Shown: positions 24,497 to 33,728, counted from the stretch's first letter. The stretch is 64,000 nucleotides of DNA from Elusimicrobiota bacterium (GCA_009773155.1 WOVA01000003.1:62001-126000), one strand, 5' to 3'. Numbers and translations: made by a program. Notes: a model not told the origin generated them from the letters alone.

Positions 24497-25321
24497 TTAT
24501 TGGCGGGGATTGAGAAGACGGTCGAGGAGGAAGTCCGAGAGGCGGTCGGGGAGAAGGCGCAGCGCCGACACCATCAGGGCCGCCTTGAAAGGCACGATAT
24601 AGCGCGGCGCGGGACTGCCCGCTTCGGCGCCCTTAAGTATCGCGGCGGCCACCGCCTCCGGGCCGGGCGCGCCTTCACGATAGCCGGAACGAAACCTGCC
24701 CGTCAGCCTCTCCACCAGCGGCGCGTAGGAGCCGGAACCGGAATACTTTTTGAGATTGACCAGCGCGGTGTCGTCCCATTCGGTCCTTATGGGACCGGGC
24801 TCTATCAGAACGACCTTCACCCCGAAAGGCTTCACCTCTATCCGCAGCGCGTCGGACCAGGCCTCGAGGGCGTACTTGCTGGCGTGGTACCAGCCGGCGG
24901 CGGGCAGGCTTATCCGCCCGGCTATCGAAGAGATGTTTATTATCCGGCCGGAGCGCCGTTCGCGCATGGACGGCAGGAAAAGCTGCGCCAGCCGCGCCGG
25001 GGCGAAGACGTTCACCTCGAACTGGCGGCGGGCCTCGTCCAGCGGCACGTCCTCGATGGCGCCGTGCGCGCCGTAGCCGGCGTTATTGACCAGGATGTCG
25101 AGCGAGCCTTCCTTGTCCAGTACCCGGGAGGCGGCGGCCCGCAGCGAGGCCTCGTCGGCCACGTCGAGCGGGAAGATCTCCGCGCCCTTATCGCGCAGCG
25201 GGGCCATTTTCTCGGAGCGGCGCGCGCCGGCGTAGACCTTATAGCCTTTTTTCAGGAAAAGCTCCGCCGCGGCGCAGCCTATGCCCGCCGAGGCGCCGGT
25301 AACAAGAACGGTCCTCTGCAT
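24497..25321 (-). CDS. Short-chain dehydrogenase/reductase
   Basis: NAD(P)-dependent oxidoreductase of the classical SDR type; 274 residues. Cofactor motif TGASAGIG (8-15), structural NNAG, catalytic Ser in INISSIAG and YHASK with Tyr and Lys. The C-terminal hydrophobic stretch (VPFKAALMVSALRLLPDRLSDFLLDRLL) resembles SDRs acting on lipids or retinol-like substrates, but substrate is unknown. ATG begins on the base after the uridine kinase stop (TAAATG). Confidence 0.88.
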   Translation of the reverse strand: MQRTVLVTGASAGIGCAAAELFLKKGYKVYAGARRSEKMAPLRDKGAEIFPLDVADEASLRAAASRVLDKEGSLDILVNNAGYGAHGAIEDVPLDEARRQFEVNVFAPARLAQLFLPSMRERRSGRIINISSIAGRISLPAAGWYHASKYALEAWSDALRIEVKPFGVKVVLIEPGPIRTEWDDTALVNLKKYSGSGSYAPLVERLTGRFRSGYREGAPGPEAVAAAILKGAEAGSPAPRYIVPFKAALMVSALRLLPDRLSDFLLDRLLNPRQ

Positions 25322-25963
25322 TTACCTGAAATGATCGCGCAGCATGCGCACCAGCCCCTCGGTGGCCTTGCCCGGGATCTCCTCCCCCTCCCAGTTGATG
25401 GAGAAGTGGGCCTCGCGCTGCGTCGGCTTTACGTAGGTCTCGTACATCGGCATGACGGTGGCCAGTATCTGGTGGCGTATGCCCTCTATGTCGCGGCCGC
25501 GCTCGCTGATGTCGCGCTGGACGCGGCGCAGGACGGCGGTGACCATGCCGGTGGAGACGAAGATCTTGTAGTCGCACATGGCGGCTATCTTGGGGAAGTA
25601 CAGCGCGTAAAGCCCTTCGACCACTATCAGCGGCGTGGACTTGAGCGGGATGCTTTCCTTCTCGCGGGTATGCAGCTTGAAGTCATAGACGGGCTGCTCT
25701 ATGGGCTTGCCGGAGCAGAGCTCGCCCAGCTGCTTGGCCGCCAAGGCCGCGTCTATGGCGTCGGGGTGGTCGAAATTATAGTTCTTGCGCGCCTCGAAGC
25801 TCAGGTGCGTCAGGGGCCGGTAGTAGTTGTCCAGCGAGAAGAGCTCACCCTCTATGCCTATCCTGCGGCATTCGTCTATCAGCCTCCTGGCCAGCGTGGT
25901 CTTGCCCGACCCGGAGCCGCCGGCTATGGCGAGGATGAAACGGGATTTCCTGGTGTTATACAC
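25322..25963 (-). CDS. Uridine kinase-like P-loop kinase
   Basis: Phosphorylates uridine/cytidine if it is a true Udk; 213 residues. Walker A GGSGSGKTTLARRL (15-28); the substrate loop FSLDNYYRPL and FDHPDAIDA match Udk/PRK family signatures; ERGRDIEGI matches the RDxxxRG-type region. The C-terminal HFSINWEGEEIPGKATEGLV differs from textbook Udk, so another PRK-family small-molecule kinase is possible. Its start overlaps the SWIM gene end by eight bases. Confidence 0.8.
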   Translation of the reverse strand: MYNTRKSRFILAIAGGSGSGKTTLARRLIDECRRIGIEGELFSLDNYYRPLTHLSFEARKNYNFDHPDAIDAALAAKQLGELCSGKPIEQPVYDFKLHTREKESIPLKSTPLIVVEGLYALYFPKIAAMCDYKIFVSTGMVTAVLRRVQRDISERGRDIEGIRHQILATVMPMYETYVKPTQREAHFSINWEGEEIPGKATEGLVRMLRDHFR

Positions 25964-26858
25964 TGTTTACCTTGCTTTTCCGGATTTTTTTCCGCCCCGG
26001 CTTCGACTTCGGCTTCGGCCGGAGCCCTTTTGACCCGGCCGCTTTGGAACGGGAAGTTTTTGTCTTTTTCCCGCAGGCCGGGCGGACGGAGGAGGCTCGC
26101 CGCACCGGGGCATCAGCCGCCGCTACGGCGGTTTCCGGTTCAATCCCGAATATCTCTCCGGCTTCAGCCGATGACAGCGTGGCGTGGGCCGCGCCGGTTT
26201 TTGCCCCCGTAAGGGCGGCTACCGCGGAGGAATCGCTTACCAGGTCCTGGTGGTTCACATGCCGCAGCAGGAACAGAAGTTCCGGTTTCCCGTCAAGCCG
26301 CGCGCCTACCCCGTAAAGCGCCGCCGCCACGTGCTTGCACATCTCCGCCCAGTCCGGACATGAGCATTCCAGCTTGATCTCCTTGGGAGAGGGAAACAAA
26401 CCGCTGTCCCGGCGCGTCATAATTCCCATCACCCGCTCCGAAAGCTTTCCCTCAAGCAGTTCCATCAGGGAGCCGATGCCGCCGGCGCATTCGCGGCATA
26501 AAGCTTTCCACCGGTCTCCCCTCACCGGCGCGACCGTCACTTTTACCTTGTATAAAGACGAGCCGCTGACCAGCGCTTCAACTTCCCCACGGCGGATATC
26601 CAGGTGAACCACCGACCCGTTGCGCACGTACGAGCGGCCGCGCGGCATTCTGTTCGAGTAGTCGCTGTAGGATTCCAGGTTGGCGCACCATGCTTTGCCC
26701 CAGAAAGAGCCGGCGATGGTTCTCCCGTCCAGCCTGACCGGCGCCTGAGTTCCCCCGCTTTTAAATAATTTCGCGGCGGCCTTTTCGGCGCGGCGCCGTT
26801 TCTCCGCAACGCTCACATATGGCTTGTAAAAGTAACTCGAACGTCTCCACCAGCCCAT
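25956..26858 (-). CDS. SWIM zinc-finger protein, partner of SNF2 helicase
   Basis: 300 residues. The SWIM motif CSCPDWAEMCKHVAAALYGVG (CxCx(n)CxH) lies at about 182-202; WGKAWCANLESYSDYSNRMPRGRSYVR near the N-terminus is typical of SWIM proteins encoded next to HepA-like helicases. The C-terminal 80 residues are Lys/Arg/Ser-rich and probably bind nucleic acid. The helicase gene ends 12 bases upstream, supporting a two-protein system in DNA or RNA handling. Confidence 0.85.
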   Translation of the reverse strand: MGWWRRSSYFYKPYVSVAEKRRRAEKAAAKLFKSGGTQAPVRLDGRTIAGSFWGKAWCANLESYSDYSNRMPRGRSYVRNGSVVHLDIRRGEVEALVSGSSLYKVKVTVAPVRGDRWKALCRECAGGIGSLMELLEGKLSERVMGIMTRRDSGLFPSPKEIKLECSCPDWAEMCKHVAAALYGVGARLDGKPELLFLLRHVNHQDLVSDSSAVAALTGAKTGAAHATLSSAEAGEIFGIEPETAVAAADAPVRRASSVRPACGKKTKTSRSKAAGSKGLRPKPKSKPGRKKIRKSKVNSV

Positions 26859-26870
26859 AGCCGTTCCCCT

Positions 26871-29603
26871 TTATTGCGCCCCGGAGGCGCGGTTGATATC
26901 AAGCGACACGAACTTCAGCAGTTCCTTGTTGTCCATTTCCGTAAGCAGCTTTTCCCCGCCGCCGCCGATTACGCTGTCGGCCAGCCGCGTCTTACTTTCT
27001 ATCATTTCGTCTATGCGCTCCTCAAGTGTCCCCCGGCAGACGAACTTGTGCACCAGCACGTTGCGCTTCTGCCCTATCCGGAAGGCCCGGTCCGTGGCCT
27101 GGTTTTCCACCGCCGGATTCCACCAGCGGTCGAAGTGTATCACGTGCGACGCTTCAGTAAGATTCAGGCCTGACCCGCCGGCTTTGGCGGTAAGCACAAA
27201 GAACGGCGGGCCGTTCTCGGCCTGGAAAGCGTCCACAAGGCCCCGGCGGGCTTTTACCGGGGTTCCGCCGTGCAGCGCCAGCCCCGGCCGCCCGAATATC
27301 CCCGCCAGGAATTCAAGCAGCGGCCCGGTCATCTCCTGGTACTGCGTGAACACCAGCGCCTTTTCCTGGCGGGAGGCTATCTCCTCGGTTATCTGCCGCA
27401 GGCGCTGGAACTTGCCGCTTTCGGCCTCCGCGTAGGCCCCGTCGCGCAGCCAGTGCGACGGGTGGTTGCAGATCTGCTTGAAGCGCGTCAGGTAAGCCAG
27501 CACCAGGCCGCGGCGCTGTATTCCTTCCGCCTCTTCCACCTTTTCGGCCAGTTCGCGGACGGCAACCCCGTAGAGCGCGGCCTGTTTGGGCGCCAGGCCG
27601 CAATAAGCCTTCACTTCCGTTTTCTCCGGCAGGTCCGCGATCACGTTTTTATCCGTCTTCATCCGCCGCAGGATATAGGGTTTAACCAGCGCGCGCAGCG
27701 CTCCCGGCGCGCCGCCGTCCCCGGCGCCGCCTTTTATGAACTCGCCGAATTTTCCGGCGGAGCCCAGCAGGCCGGGGTTGAGAAAATCGAAGATAGACCA
27801 CAGATCGCCAAGGCGGTTTTCCACCGGGGTGCCGGTAAGTACAAGGCGTTGCGCGCACTTGAGTTCTTTAACCGCCCGGGTCTGGCGGGCCGCGGGATTC
27901 TTTATGGCCTGCGCCTCGTCCAGCGCCACCACGTCCCAGTTGTTTTTGCGCAGACTTTCCAGCCTTGCCACAAGCCCGTAGGTCGTCAGGATCAGGTCAT
28001 AACCGGCCGCGGCCCCGCCGAAATCCTTCTGCGCGGCCTTCCAGTCTTCCGGGGATAATTCGGAGGGGTGCAGGATACGGTATTTAAGCGCCGGAGCGAA
28101 ACGCAGGATTTCCGCCCGCCAGTTGGCCAGCAAAGACGCCGGCGCCACCAGCAGGCTGGGGCGGGCGGATTTACCCGCGCGGCCCCGGGGTTTGCGCGCC
28201 AGCAGCAGCGCCAGCACCTGCACGGTTTTCCCCAGCCCCATATCGTCGGCCAGGCAGGCGCCAAGCCCAAGTTCCGTCATAAACCGCAGCCAGCCCACTC
28301 CGGTTTTCTGGTAAGGCCGCAGTTCGGCCAGCAGTCCCGGCGTCGCGGAATGCCCGCCGTTTTTGCCAGGCTCGCGCAGTTCTGCCAGCGTAGCCTCCAG
28401 CCAGGCGCCGGCCTTGAGCCCGCTCCATTCCCGCACCGCCGCATTCCCCGCGCCGCTTTCGGACGCGCCGCCGATATCCGCGCCGGAGAGCAGGCGCATG
28501 GCGTCGGCTAAAGTAACGCCTTCGCCGGCCGACCGTTTCATGCTCTCCCAGTGCTCAAGCGCGGCCTTGAGCTTTTCAGGGTCGGCTTCCACCCAGCGCC
28601 CGCGTATCAGCGCCAGCCCGCCGGACGCTTTCATCAGCGCTTCCCAGTCCGCGTCCGTCAGCGGCTCGCCGTCCAGGCTCTTTTCCACCCTGAAATCCAG
28701 CAGGGTATTAAGCCCCAGCGCCGCGCCCGCCGCGTTGCCCAGCCTGACGCTTACCCGCGCCCTGGGCGCCTGGCCGGCGCGCCACCAGTCGGGCAGGCGC
28801 ACCACCACCCCGCCCTCCGCCAGAATGGGCGCTTCCTTAAGAAAACGGTAAGCCTGGGGCGGAGTCCACGCCAAAGGCTTGAAAAGCGCCCCGGTTTCCA
28901 GCAGTTCGCGGGCCAGCGCGCTTTTTTCCGACGCCAGGCGCACCGGGGACAACAGGCGCAGCAGGGCCGCTTTATTGCCTTCCCCGGCGTATTCCTTAAG
29001 CGCCTCGGCCAACGGCTGGTATTTCAGCCGGCCATGCCCTGACATTCCCGCGGCGTAGGTGGCCATAAAGGCGAACGGGTAATTTTCGTTTTTGCGGTTC
29101 TCCGCCAGGTGGAAAACCACCCGGCCCACGGAATGCCAGGCGGGGTTCAGGGATTTTATAAATTCCGCCGGCCCGCCCGGGTGGGCGGCGGCCAGGGCCC
29201 GCGCGTGCGCGTCCAATAAGACCCAGACAGCCGTCAGGGCTTCTCTGGTGAGATACTCGCCGCCTTTCATCGGGGGCAGGCGCTCAAGCCAGGCCCGGAT
29301 TTCGGCCTCCGGCGCGGGTAAAGGAGCGGGAATTTGCGCGGCGCCGGGCGTGACGCCCTGGCAGAACAGGGAAAGATAACGGCGCCCCAGTTCCCGCCAG
29401 AACGAAACATGCGCCGGCAGGGGCGTCTCCAGTTCGCGCGCAACCAGGTGCAGCAGCCCCTGCGCGCTTCCCTGAGAAAAAGCCTTTCCGGTGCGCTCCG
29501 CGGCCGGGGCCTCCGGCCAGGCCTCCTCCCCGCCGGCGGGATCCCAATATAAATGCCCGCGCGGATTGACCGCGATGGCGGGGTTTAAGAGAAGATCAGC
29601 CAT
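26871..29603 (-). CDS. SNF2/HepA-family helicase
   Basis: 910 residues. The N-terminal 430 residues are a bacterial SNF2-associated region. The helicase core shows motif I DDMGLGKTVQVLALLL, motif II ALDEAQAIKNP, motif III LVLTGTPVENRL, motif V GGSGLNLTEASHVIHFDRWWNPAVE and motif VI QATDRAFRIGQKR. These bacterial SWI2/SNF2 proteins are nucleic-acid-dependent ATPases that usually travel with a SWIM protein. It borders the decayed restriction locus, so a defence role is possible, but a housekeeping role is equally so. Confidence 0.92.
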   Translation of the reverse strand: MADLLLNPAIAVNPRGHLYWDPAGGEEAWPEAPAAERTGKAFSQGSAQGLLHLVARELETPLPAHVSFWRELGRRYLSLFCQGVTPGAAQIPAPLPAPEAEIRAWLERLPPMKGGEYLTREALTAVWVLLDAHARALAAAHPGGPAEFIKSLNPAWHSVGRVVFHLAENRKNENYPFAFMATYAAGMSGHGRLKYQPLAEALKEYAGEGNKAALLRLLSPVRLASEKSALARELLETGALFKPLAWTPPQAYRFLKEAPILAEGGVVVRLPDWWRAGQAPRARVSVRLGNAAGAALGLNTLLDFRVEKSLDGEPLTDADWEALMKASGGLALIRGRWVEADPEKLKAALEHWESMKRSAGEGVTLADAMRLLSGADIGGASESGAGNAAVREWSGLKAGAWLEATLAELREPGKNGGHSATPGLLAELRPYQKTGVGWLRFMTELGLGACLADDMGLGKTVQVLALLLARKPRGRAGKSARPSLLVAPASLLANWRAEILRFAPALKYRILHPSELSPEDWKAAQKDFGGAAAGYDLILTTYGLVARLESLRKNNWDVVALDEAQAIKNPAARQTRAVKELKCAQRLVLTGTPVENRLGDLWSIFDFLNPGLLGSAGKFGEFIKGGAGDGGAPGALRALVKPYILRRMKTDKNVIADLPEKTEVKAYCGLAPKQAALYGVAVRELAEKVEEAEGIQRRGLVLAYLTRFKQICNHPSHWLRDGAYAEAESGKFQRLRQITEEIASRQEKALVFTQYQEMTGPLLEFLAGIFGRPGLALHGGTPVKARRGLVDAFQAENGPPFFVLTAKAGGSGLNLTEASHVIHFDRWWNPAVENQATDRAFRIGQKRNVLVHKFVCRGTLEERIDEMIESKTRLADSVIGGGGEKLLTEMDNKELLKFVSLDINRASGAQ

Positions 29604-29613
29604 ATGTACTACC

Positions 29614-29838
29614 TTAAAACCCCATTTCTATGGTGGAGGTCCGGCCGGCCAGACTGTCGGAACCGGCTTCAAGTTTTAACGCGGAACTGCCGGTAACCAG
29701 CACCTTGACCGGATTGATGTCGACCAGTTGTTTAAGCTGCGGCCCCCAGTCCGGAAGGTTCTGGACCTCGTCAAGGAAGATATAGGCCTGCTCGCCGTCG
29801 TTGGCGGCCTGGTTGACGGTCGCTGTATCTGCGATCAT
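29614..29838 (-). pseudogene. Fragment of an ATPase of the AAA/DUF4143 type
   Basis: Only 74 codons remain. Walker B and sensor regions are readable (AYIFLDEVQNLPDWGPQLKQL and VLVTGSSALKLEAGSDSLAGR); Walker A and the C-terminal DUF4143 domain are missing. Start overlaps the upstream stop as ATGA. The full-length family is around 400 residues, so this is a remnant. Confidence 0.75.
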
Positions 29839-30864
29839 TTCCTTGACCCCAGTTCTTTTTCTATTTCTTTGATGCTCGGCAGGCTGGATTTAATGCTCCT
29901 GGGCAGCGACTGCGTTAATTTATACTCGGAAACGCCTATGGGTTTGCGGATGTCGCTTAAGGCGTATTCGGCGACGATTCCATCTTTCTTCTTGCATATA
30001 AGTAGGCCTATTGTAGGGTTATCCTGTCCGGAGCGGACCTGCCTGTCTACCGCTGTAAGATAAAAGTTGAGCTTGCCGGCGAATTCCGGTTCGAACGCAG
30101 TTGTTTTTAACTCGATAACCACATAACTGCGGAGTTTCACTTTCCCCGACCCGTAAGGGGACCTGCCTGCCGACATAAGCGAAACCGGCTCCCAATTCCA
30201 GAAGGAACTTCGTTATGTGTTCAACAAGAGCGTTTTCCAGCTCTCTCTCGTCATGTTCCCGTGTAAGGTTCAGGAAATCGAATATGTAAGGGTCTTTCAG
30301 CGTCTGTTTCGCCAGATCGGACTGCGGCTTAGGCAGAACTGCGGCGAAATTATTTGGCGATCTTCCTTCCCGGTTATAAAGTCCGCTTTCCATCTGGTGG
30401 ACGAGAACGCTCCTGCTCCAGTTATACTTAACGGTGTTACGAATATAAAAAAGCGCTTCTTTCACGCTCTTGCAACTGGTAATTATTTCCCTGTTATGCC
30501 CCCACGGAATTTGAAAAATCGCGGCCAAGGAAGCCCCGCCAATTTGTCCCACAGGCTGTGGGACAATTAGATTGCCGCCGCTATAGAACAAACACCACTT
30601 TTTCATGTATAGAAGATTGGTACGCGAAAACCCTTTCATCCCGGGAAATTCCGACATTAAATCCCTGCTCAACTGTTCTATCAGCCCGTCGCCCCATTTA
30701 GAGTTTTTCTGTTTTTCAATCAGGTCCGCGCCAAGCTCCCAATAGAATTCAAGAAGCTGGGTGTTTACGGCTACGGCGGCCTTAAGCTGGGCGTTAAGGA
30801 TTTTCCCCTTTAACTCCGCAAGCCAGGCCTTGTAGGTTTTATCGCGTATAAGGCTGTATTTCAC
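29835..30864 (-). pseudogene. Broken DUF1016 (YhcG-type) nuclease gene
   Basis: Reads from about 30864 (GTG) as a DUF1016 N-terminal domain (YKAWLAELKGKILNAQLKAA, FYWELGADLIEKQ) up to GFAYVGRQVPLRVG, then continues in another frame as KLRSYVVIELKTTAFEPEFAGKLNFYL to the stop at 29835. Comparison with the intact paralogue next door shows that roughly a dozen codons covering the catalytic EYFIDLLFYH segment are deleted and the frame shifted. The PD-(D/E)XK active site is therefore lost. A hairpin repeat lies at 30542-30568. Confidence 0.8.
30542..30568. repeat. Hairpin repeat in the broken DUF1016 gene
   Basis: TTGTCCCACA (30544-30553), centre GGC, TGTGGGACAA (30557-30566), flanked by AAT and TT. 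It lies at the same place in the gene as two hairpins of the intact paralogue and reads LIVPQPVGQIGG. Confidence 0.7.
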
Positions 30865-30994
30865 AACTATCGTCCATGAATTTATGAATGAGGGCGATGG
30901 TGATCTGCTCAACCTGACTTTTAGGGTCGGGCATCTTGTCCACAAGGATATCGCGGGCGGTATCAATGCGGCGTTTGGTGTCGGTGTCAAGCAT
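30839..30994 (-). pseudogene. hsdM fragment (type I DNA methyltransferase N-terminus)
   Basis: A 51-codon frame starting ATG at 30994. It begins MLDTDTKRRIDTARDILVDK and continues MPDPKSQVEQITIALIHKFMDD, which I recognise as the start of N-6 adenine methylase subunits of type I restriction systems. After KFMDD homology stops and the sequence runs into the DUF1016 pseudogene. The catalytic NPPY domain is entirely missing. Confidence 0.7.
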
Positions 30995-30997
30995 TGT

Positions 30998-32188
30998 TCA
31001 TCCTTGTTTTCCCGTCGGCAGGATGGGGCGGACGACATCCAGCAGTTGTCTGGCGGTAGGCAGTTTGCCTTTAAGCTCAGGCGGGAGCTTAGAGTGCAGG
31101 TGGTATTCAGCCACGCCGATGGGATTGGTCTTGCTCTTTAGGGCAAATTCTACTTCCAGATTATCCTTCTCCGCGCAAAGGATGATGCCTATTGAGGGGC
31201 GATCATCGGGCGCGCGTTCTTTTTCATTCAGCAGGTTGAGATAGAAATCCATCTTGCCGGCACACTCGGGTTCAAAAGGGCCTACCTTTAATTCAAAAGC
31301 CACCAGCGCTTTAATAAACCGGTGGTAGAAGAGCAGGTCAATGAAATACTCCTTCTGCCCCAGCGCCAGGCGGTGCTGGCGGCCCACAAAGCAAAAACCG
31401 TAACCAAGCTCAAGAATGAATTCGCGCAATCGCGCAAGAAGCCGGTCTTCCAGTTGCCGCTCCCTGATCTCGCGGCGGATGCCGAGGAATTCCAGGTTGT
31501 AACTGCTCTTGAGCGCCTCTTCGGCCTGCTCGGCAAGATACTCCGGCAAGGCGAGCGGAAAGTTGTGCGTCTTCTTTTCCAGCGCCGCCCGTTCATACGC
31601 GCCGGCTTTGATCTGATTCAACAGGACATTGCGGGACCAGCCGAAGCGCGCAACGGCCCTGAGGTAATAAAGGCGGCCGGCCGGCTCAGTCAATTTGTTC
31701 AGGATTAGCAGGTTGTGCCCCCAGGGAATTTCTGCGACAAGCTGTCGCAGAAATCCCAGAATCTGTTCCTCGTTCATTTTGGCTGCGGACTGCAGCCGAA
31801 TTGTCTCATCTTTTGCCCCTTTGTCCAATTTGGCGACAGCTTGTCGCCAAATTGCCTCATCAGCGTAGGTAAGATAAAAACGCTTCATATCCCGCAGATT
31901 ACGCGGAGAAAAACCAGTCATTGCAGGGAACTCCCTCTGCAAATCTTTCGCCGCCATTTCAACCACCGAATCGCCCCAGTTTAATAACTCCTGTTTTTTT
32001 ACAATAGCGTGTCCGATATCCCAGTAGAGCAAGATTAGGTCGCGATTGACCGCGCGGGCGGCGGAAAGACGGGCCGTTTGAATGCGTTTTTTGAGGGCTG
32101 ACAGGAACTGCTCGTAATCGGAACCCGCAATAACGGCGTTTTTTATGACGGTATGTTTTGGAAATTTAAATGTTTTGCGTTTAGTCAT
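30998..32188 (-). CDS. DUF1016/YhcG-type PD-(D/E)XK nuclease-domain protein, intact
   Basis: 396 residues from ATG 32188 (the earlier TTG overlaps the preceding frame). N-terminal DUF1016 domain (LKKRIQTARLSAARAVNRDLILLYWDIGHAIVK; MTGFSPRNLRDMKRFY), a variable segment with two hairpin repeats, then the nuclease domain: FVGRQHRLALGQKEYFIDLLFYHR (catalytic Asp) and ALVAFELKVGPFEPE (ExK). Such proteins are often linked to restriction loci; biochemical role is not settled. It is the only intact gene in a lower-GC remnant region. Confidence 0.85.
   Translation of the reverse strand: MTKRKTFKFPKHTVIKNAVIAGSDYEQFLSALKKRIQTARLSAARAVNRDLILLYWDIGHAIVKKQELLNWGDSVVEMAAKDLQREFPAMTGFSPRNLRDMKRFYLTYADEAIWRQAVAKLDKGAKDETIRLQSAAKMNEEQILGFLRQLVAEIPWGHNLLILNKLTEPAGRLYYLRAVARFGWSRNVLLNQIKAGAYERAALEKKTHNFPLALPEYLAEQAEEALKSSYNLEFLGIRREIRERQLEDRLLARLREFILELGYGFCFVGRQHRLALGQKEYFIDLLFYHRFIKALVAFELKVGPFEPECAGKMDFYLNLLNEKERAPDDRPSIGIILCAEKDNLEVEFALKSKTNPIGVAEYHLHSKLPPELKGKLPTARQLLDVVRPILPTGKQG
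31728..31754. repeat. 27-bp hairpin repeat in DUF1016 gene (12+3+12)
   Basis: ATTTCTGCGACA (31728-31739), centre AGC, TGTCGCAGAAAT (31743-31754), exact. Read in the host gene as FLRQLVAEI. Confidence 0.85.
31827..31853. repeat. Second 27-bp hairpin repeat in DUF1016 gene (12+3+12)
   Basis: AATTTGGCGACA (31827-31838), centre GCT, TGTCGCCAAATT (31842-31853), exact. Read as WRQAVAKL. Same architecture and similar peptide as the repeat 73 bases away; a weaker GGCTGC/GCAGCC stem lies between them at 31781-31797. Confidence 0.85.
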
Positions 32189-32192
32189 GATG

Positions 32193-32618
32193 TCATGCCG
32201 CAAACTGGTTCAGGGAGACATAGTCCTTAAACAGGACGCGCCGTGCATTGCCGGAGCGGAGGAAGAGCTTGATGACGGCTGCGGCGGTGAGCGTTTTGCC
32301 GGTGCCGGTCGCCATTTCAAACAGAAAGCGGTCATTACCGTCCCTTACGGCCTTGCCGATAAGCGGTTTCTTGTCCTCGGATTTGGCCTCAAGGACGATA
32401 AACGGGAAACCCTTGGCGTCCAGCAGCAGGAAGTCGATGGAGCCTTTGCGCGTTTTCTCGAAGTTCCCGCCAAGCGCGTCCAGATCGGATGACTTGAGTG
32501 TTACACTTGGCTCAAGGCAGATATTGGCGGGTGCGCTTCCTTCCGCAAAGAAACGCCAGCCCGCCGCTTCCAGCAGTTTGTTGATTTTAATGCGGGCCGC
32601 AGCTTCTTTATTTTCCAT
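32193..32618 (-). pseudogene. hsdR fragment (type I restriction subunit, internally deleted)
   Basis: 141 codons. Residues 1-90 match the HsdR N-terminal nuclease domain (KINKLLEAAGWRFF, GSIDFLLLDAKGFPFIVLEAKSE with the D...ExK motif). The sequence then jumps to the helicase Walker A (FEMATGTGKTLTAAAVIKLFLRSGNARRVLF) and ends shortly after. A full HsdR is about 800-1000 residues. Both an internal deletion and a C-terminal truncation are visible. Confidence 0.8.
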
Positions 32619-32629
32619 TCAGAACTTCC

Positions 32630-33721
32630 CTATTGGATCAGGAAAAGATCTTTGGTGACGGTGTAACGGCCGTCGAGCCAGTCGATTATCTCGCGCGCGG
32701 CGGAGGCGGTTTCCCCCTCCTCCGATGCCAGGAACGGGGCGTAGGCCGTTTTAAGCGCCGTCTTTTCGGCCTCGCTCAGCGCGTCGAGCCCCTTATCCAT
32801 GAAAGTGGGCGTGTCCGCCGCCAGGCGGGCGGCCATCTCCGCGCAGGTGACGGCGGCGGCGGCTTCCAGGAAGGCCTTATCGGGGTCGTAAGCCGGGCCG
32901 TTCTCGTAGGAGGCCTTCAGCGTAAGGGCCGATATTTTGGAAAGCGTGACCTGGTTCATGGGATTGACGGCGTGGCCGGCCAGCCGCGCGCCCATCGCGG
33001 CCGGGCGGCCCGTGAAAGGCCGCAGGTGGAGGAACTTGCACATGCGCGGCCCGTCGTTGACCGGGTAATTGTCCCAGAGGAAGGGCTTGCGCCCCAGCGT
33101 CGCGGCCACCCCGGCCAGATGCTCCGCGGAATACGACTTGGAGCAGACCAGCTCGCCGGTCCAGAAGACGCTGACTTTTTTATCCAGGCCGCGGCCGAGC
33201 TGCTCGAGGTAGCCTTCCGGCATCTTCCCGAAAAGCTTTTCCAGCACCGGGTCGCAGGAGTAGTAAGTGGGACAGAACACGATCTGCTCCGCCGTCGAAA
33301 GGCCGGCGGCCCAGTTGACTATCTCCATCTGGCGTTCGGCGAGGTTCGAAAGGTCCCCTTTCATGTCGTCCATGAGCAGGCAGAGTTGATCTACGCCCGC
33401 GCGGTTGAAGAGTTCTATGCGCGCCTGCAACAGTTCTTTATTGGCCGCGTCGAAAGGCGAGAGGTACATCTCGTAAGGGCTCAGGCCCACGCCGAACTTT
33501 ATACCGGCGCGGCGGCCGGCCGTAGCCAGTTCCGCGAGCTCCCGCTCGCGCGCCGCGGGCATGGGCTCGCGCCACTTCTTGCGCAGGTAAGGGTCGCCCT
33601 TGGGGGCGTAGATATAGAAGGAGAAACCGTGTTCTTTGAGGAAGTCTATGAGGCGCAGGCGGGCGGCGGGGCCCCAGGGCTCGCCGTAAAAGCCTTCGAT
33701 AATGCCGAGTTCGGTATTCAC
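32630..33721 (-). CDS. GH84-type beta-N-acetylglucosaminidase
   Basis: 363 residues. Begins with the family signature GIIEGFYGEPWGP, then FYIYAPKGDPYLRKKWREPMP, and LCLLMDDMKGDLS with the paired catalytic Asp residues of GH84 (substrate-assisted retaining mechanism). WDNYPVNDGPRMCKFLHLRPFTGRP is also typical. No signal peptide, so cytoplasmic. Start is GTG at 33721, eight bases after the small cargo-like gene. Target could be peptidoglycan fragments or O-GlcNAc-like glycoconjugates; not resolved. Confidence 0.85.
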   Translation of the reverse strand: MNTELGIIEGFYGEPWGPAARLRLIDFLKEHGFSFYIYAPKGDPYLRKKWREPMPAARERELAELATAGRRAGIKFGVGLSPYEMYLSPFDAANKELLQARIELFNRAGVDQLCLLMDDMKGDLSNLAERQMEIVNWAAGLSTAEQIVFCPTYYSCDPVLEKLFGKMPEGYLEQLGRGLDKKVSVFWTGELVCSKSYSAEHLAGVAATLGRKPFLWDNYPVNDGPRMCKFLHLRPFTGRPAAMGARLAGHAVNPMNQVTLSKISALTLKASYENGPAYDPDKAFLEAAAAVTCAEMAARLAADTPTFMDKGLDALSEAEKTALKTAYAPFLASEEGETASAAREIIDWLDGRYTVTKDLFLIQ

Positions 33722-33728
33722 CGGTCGT

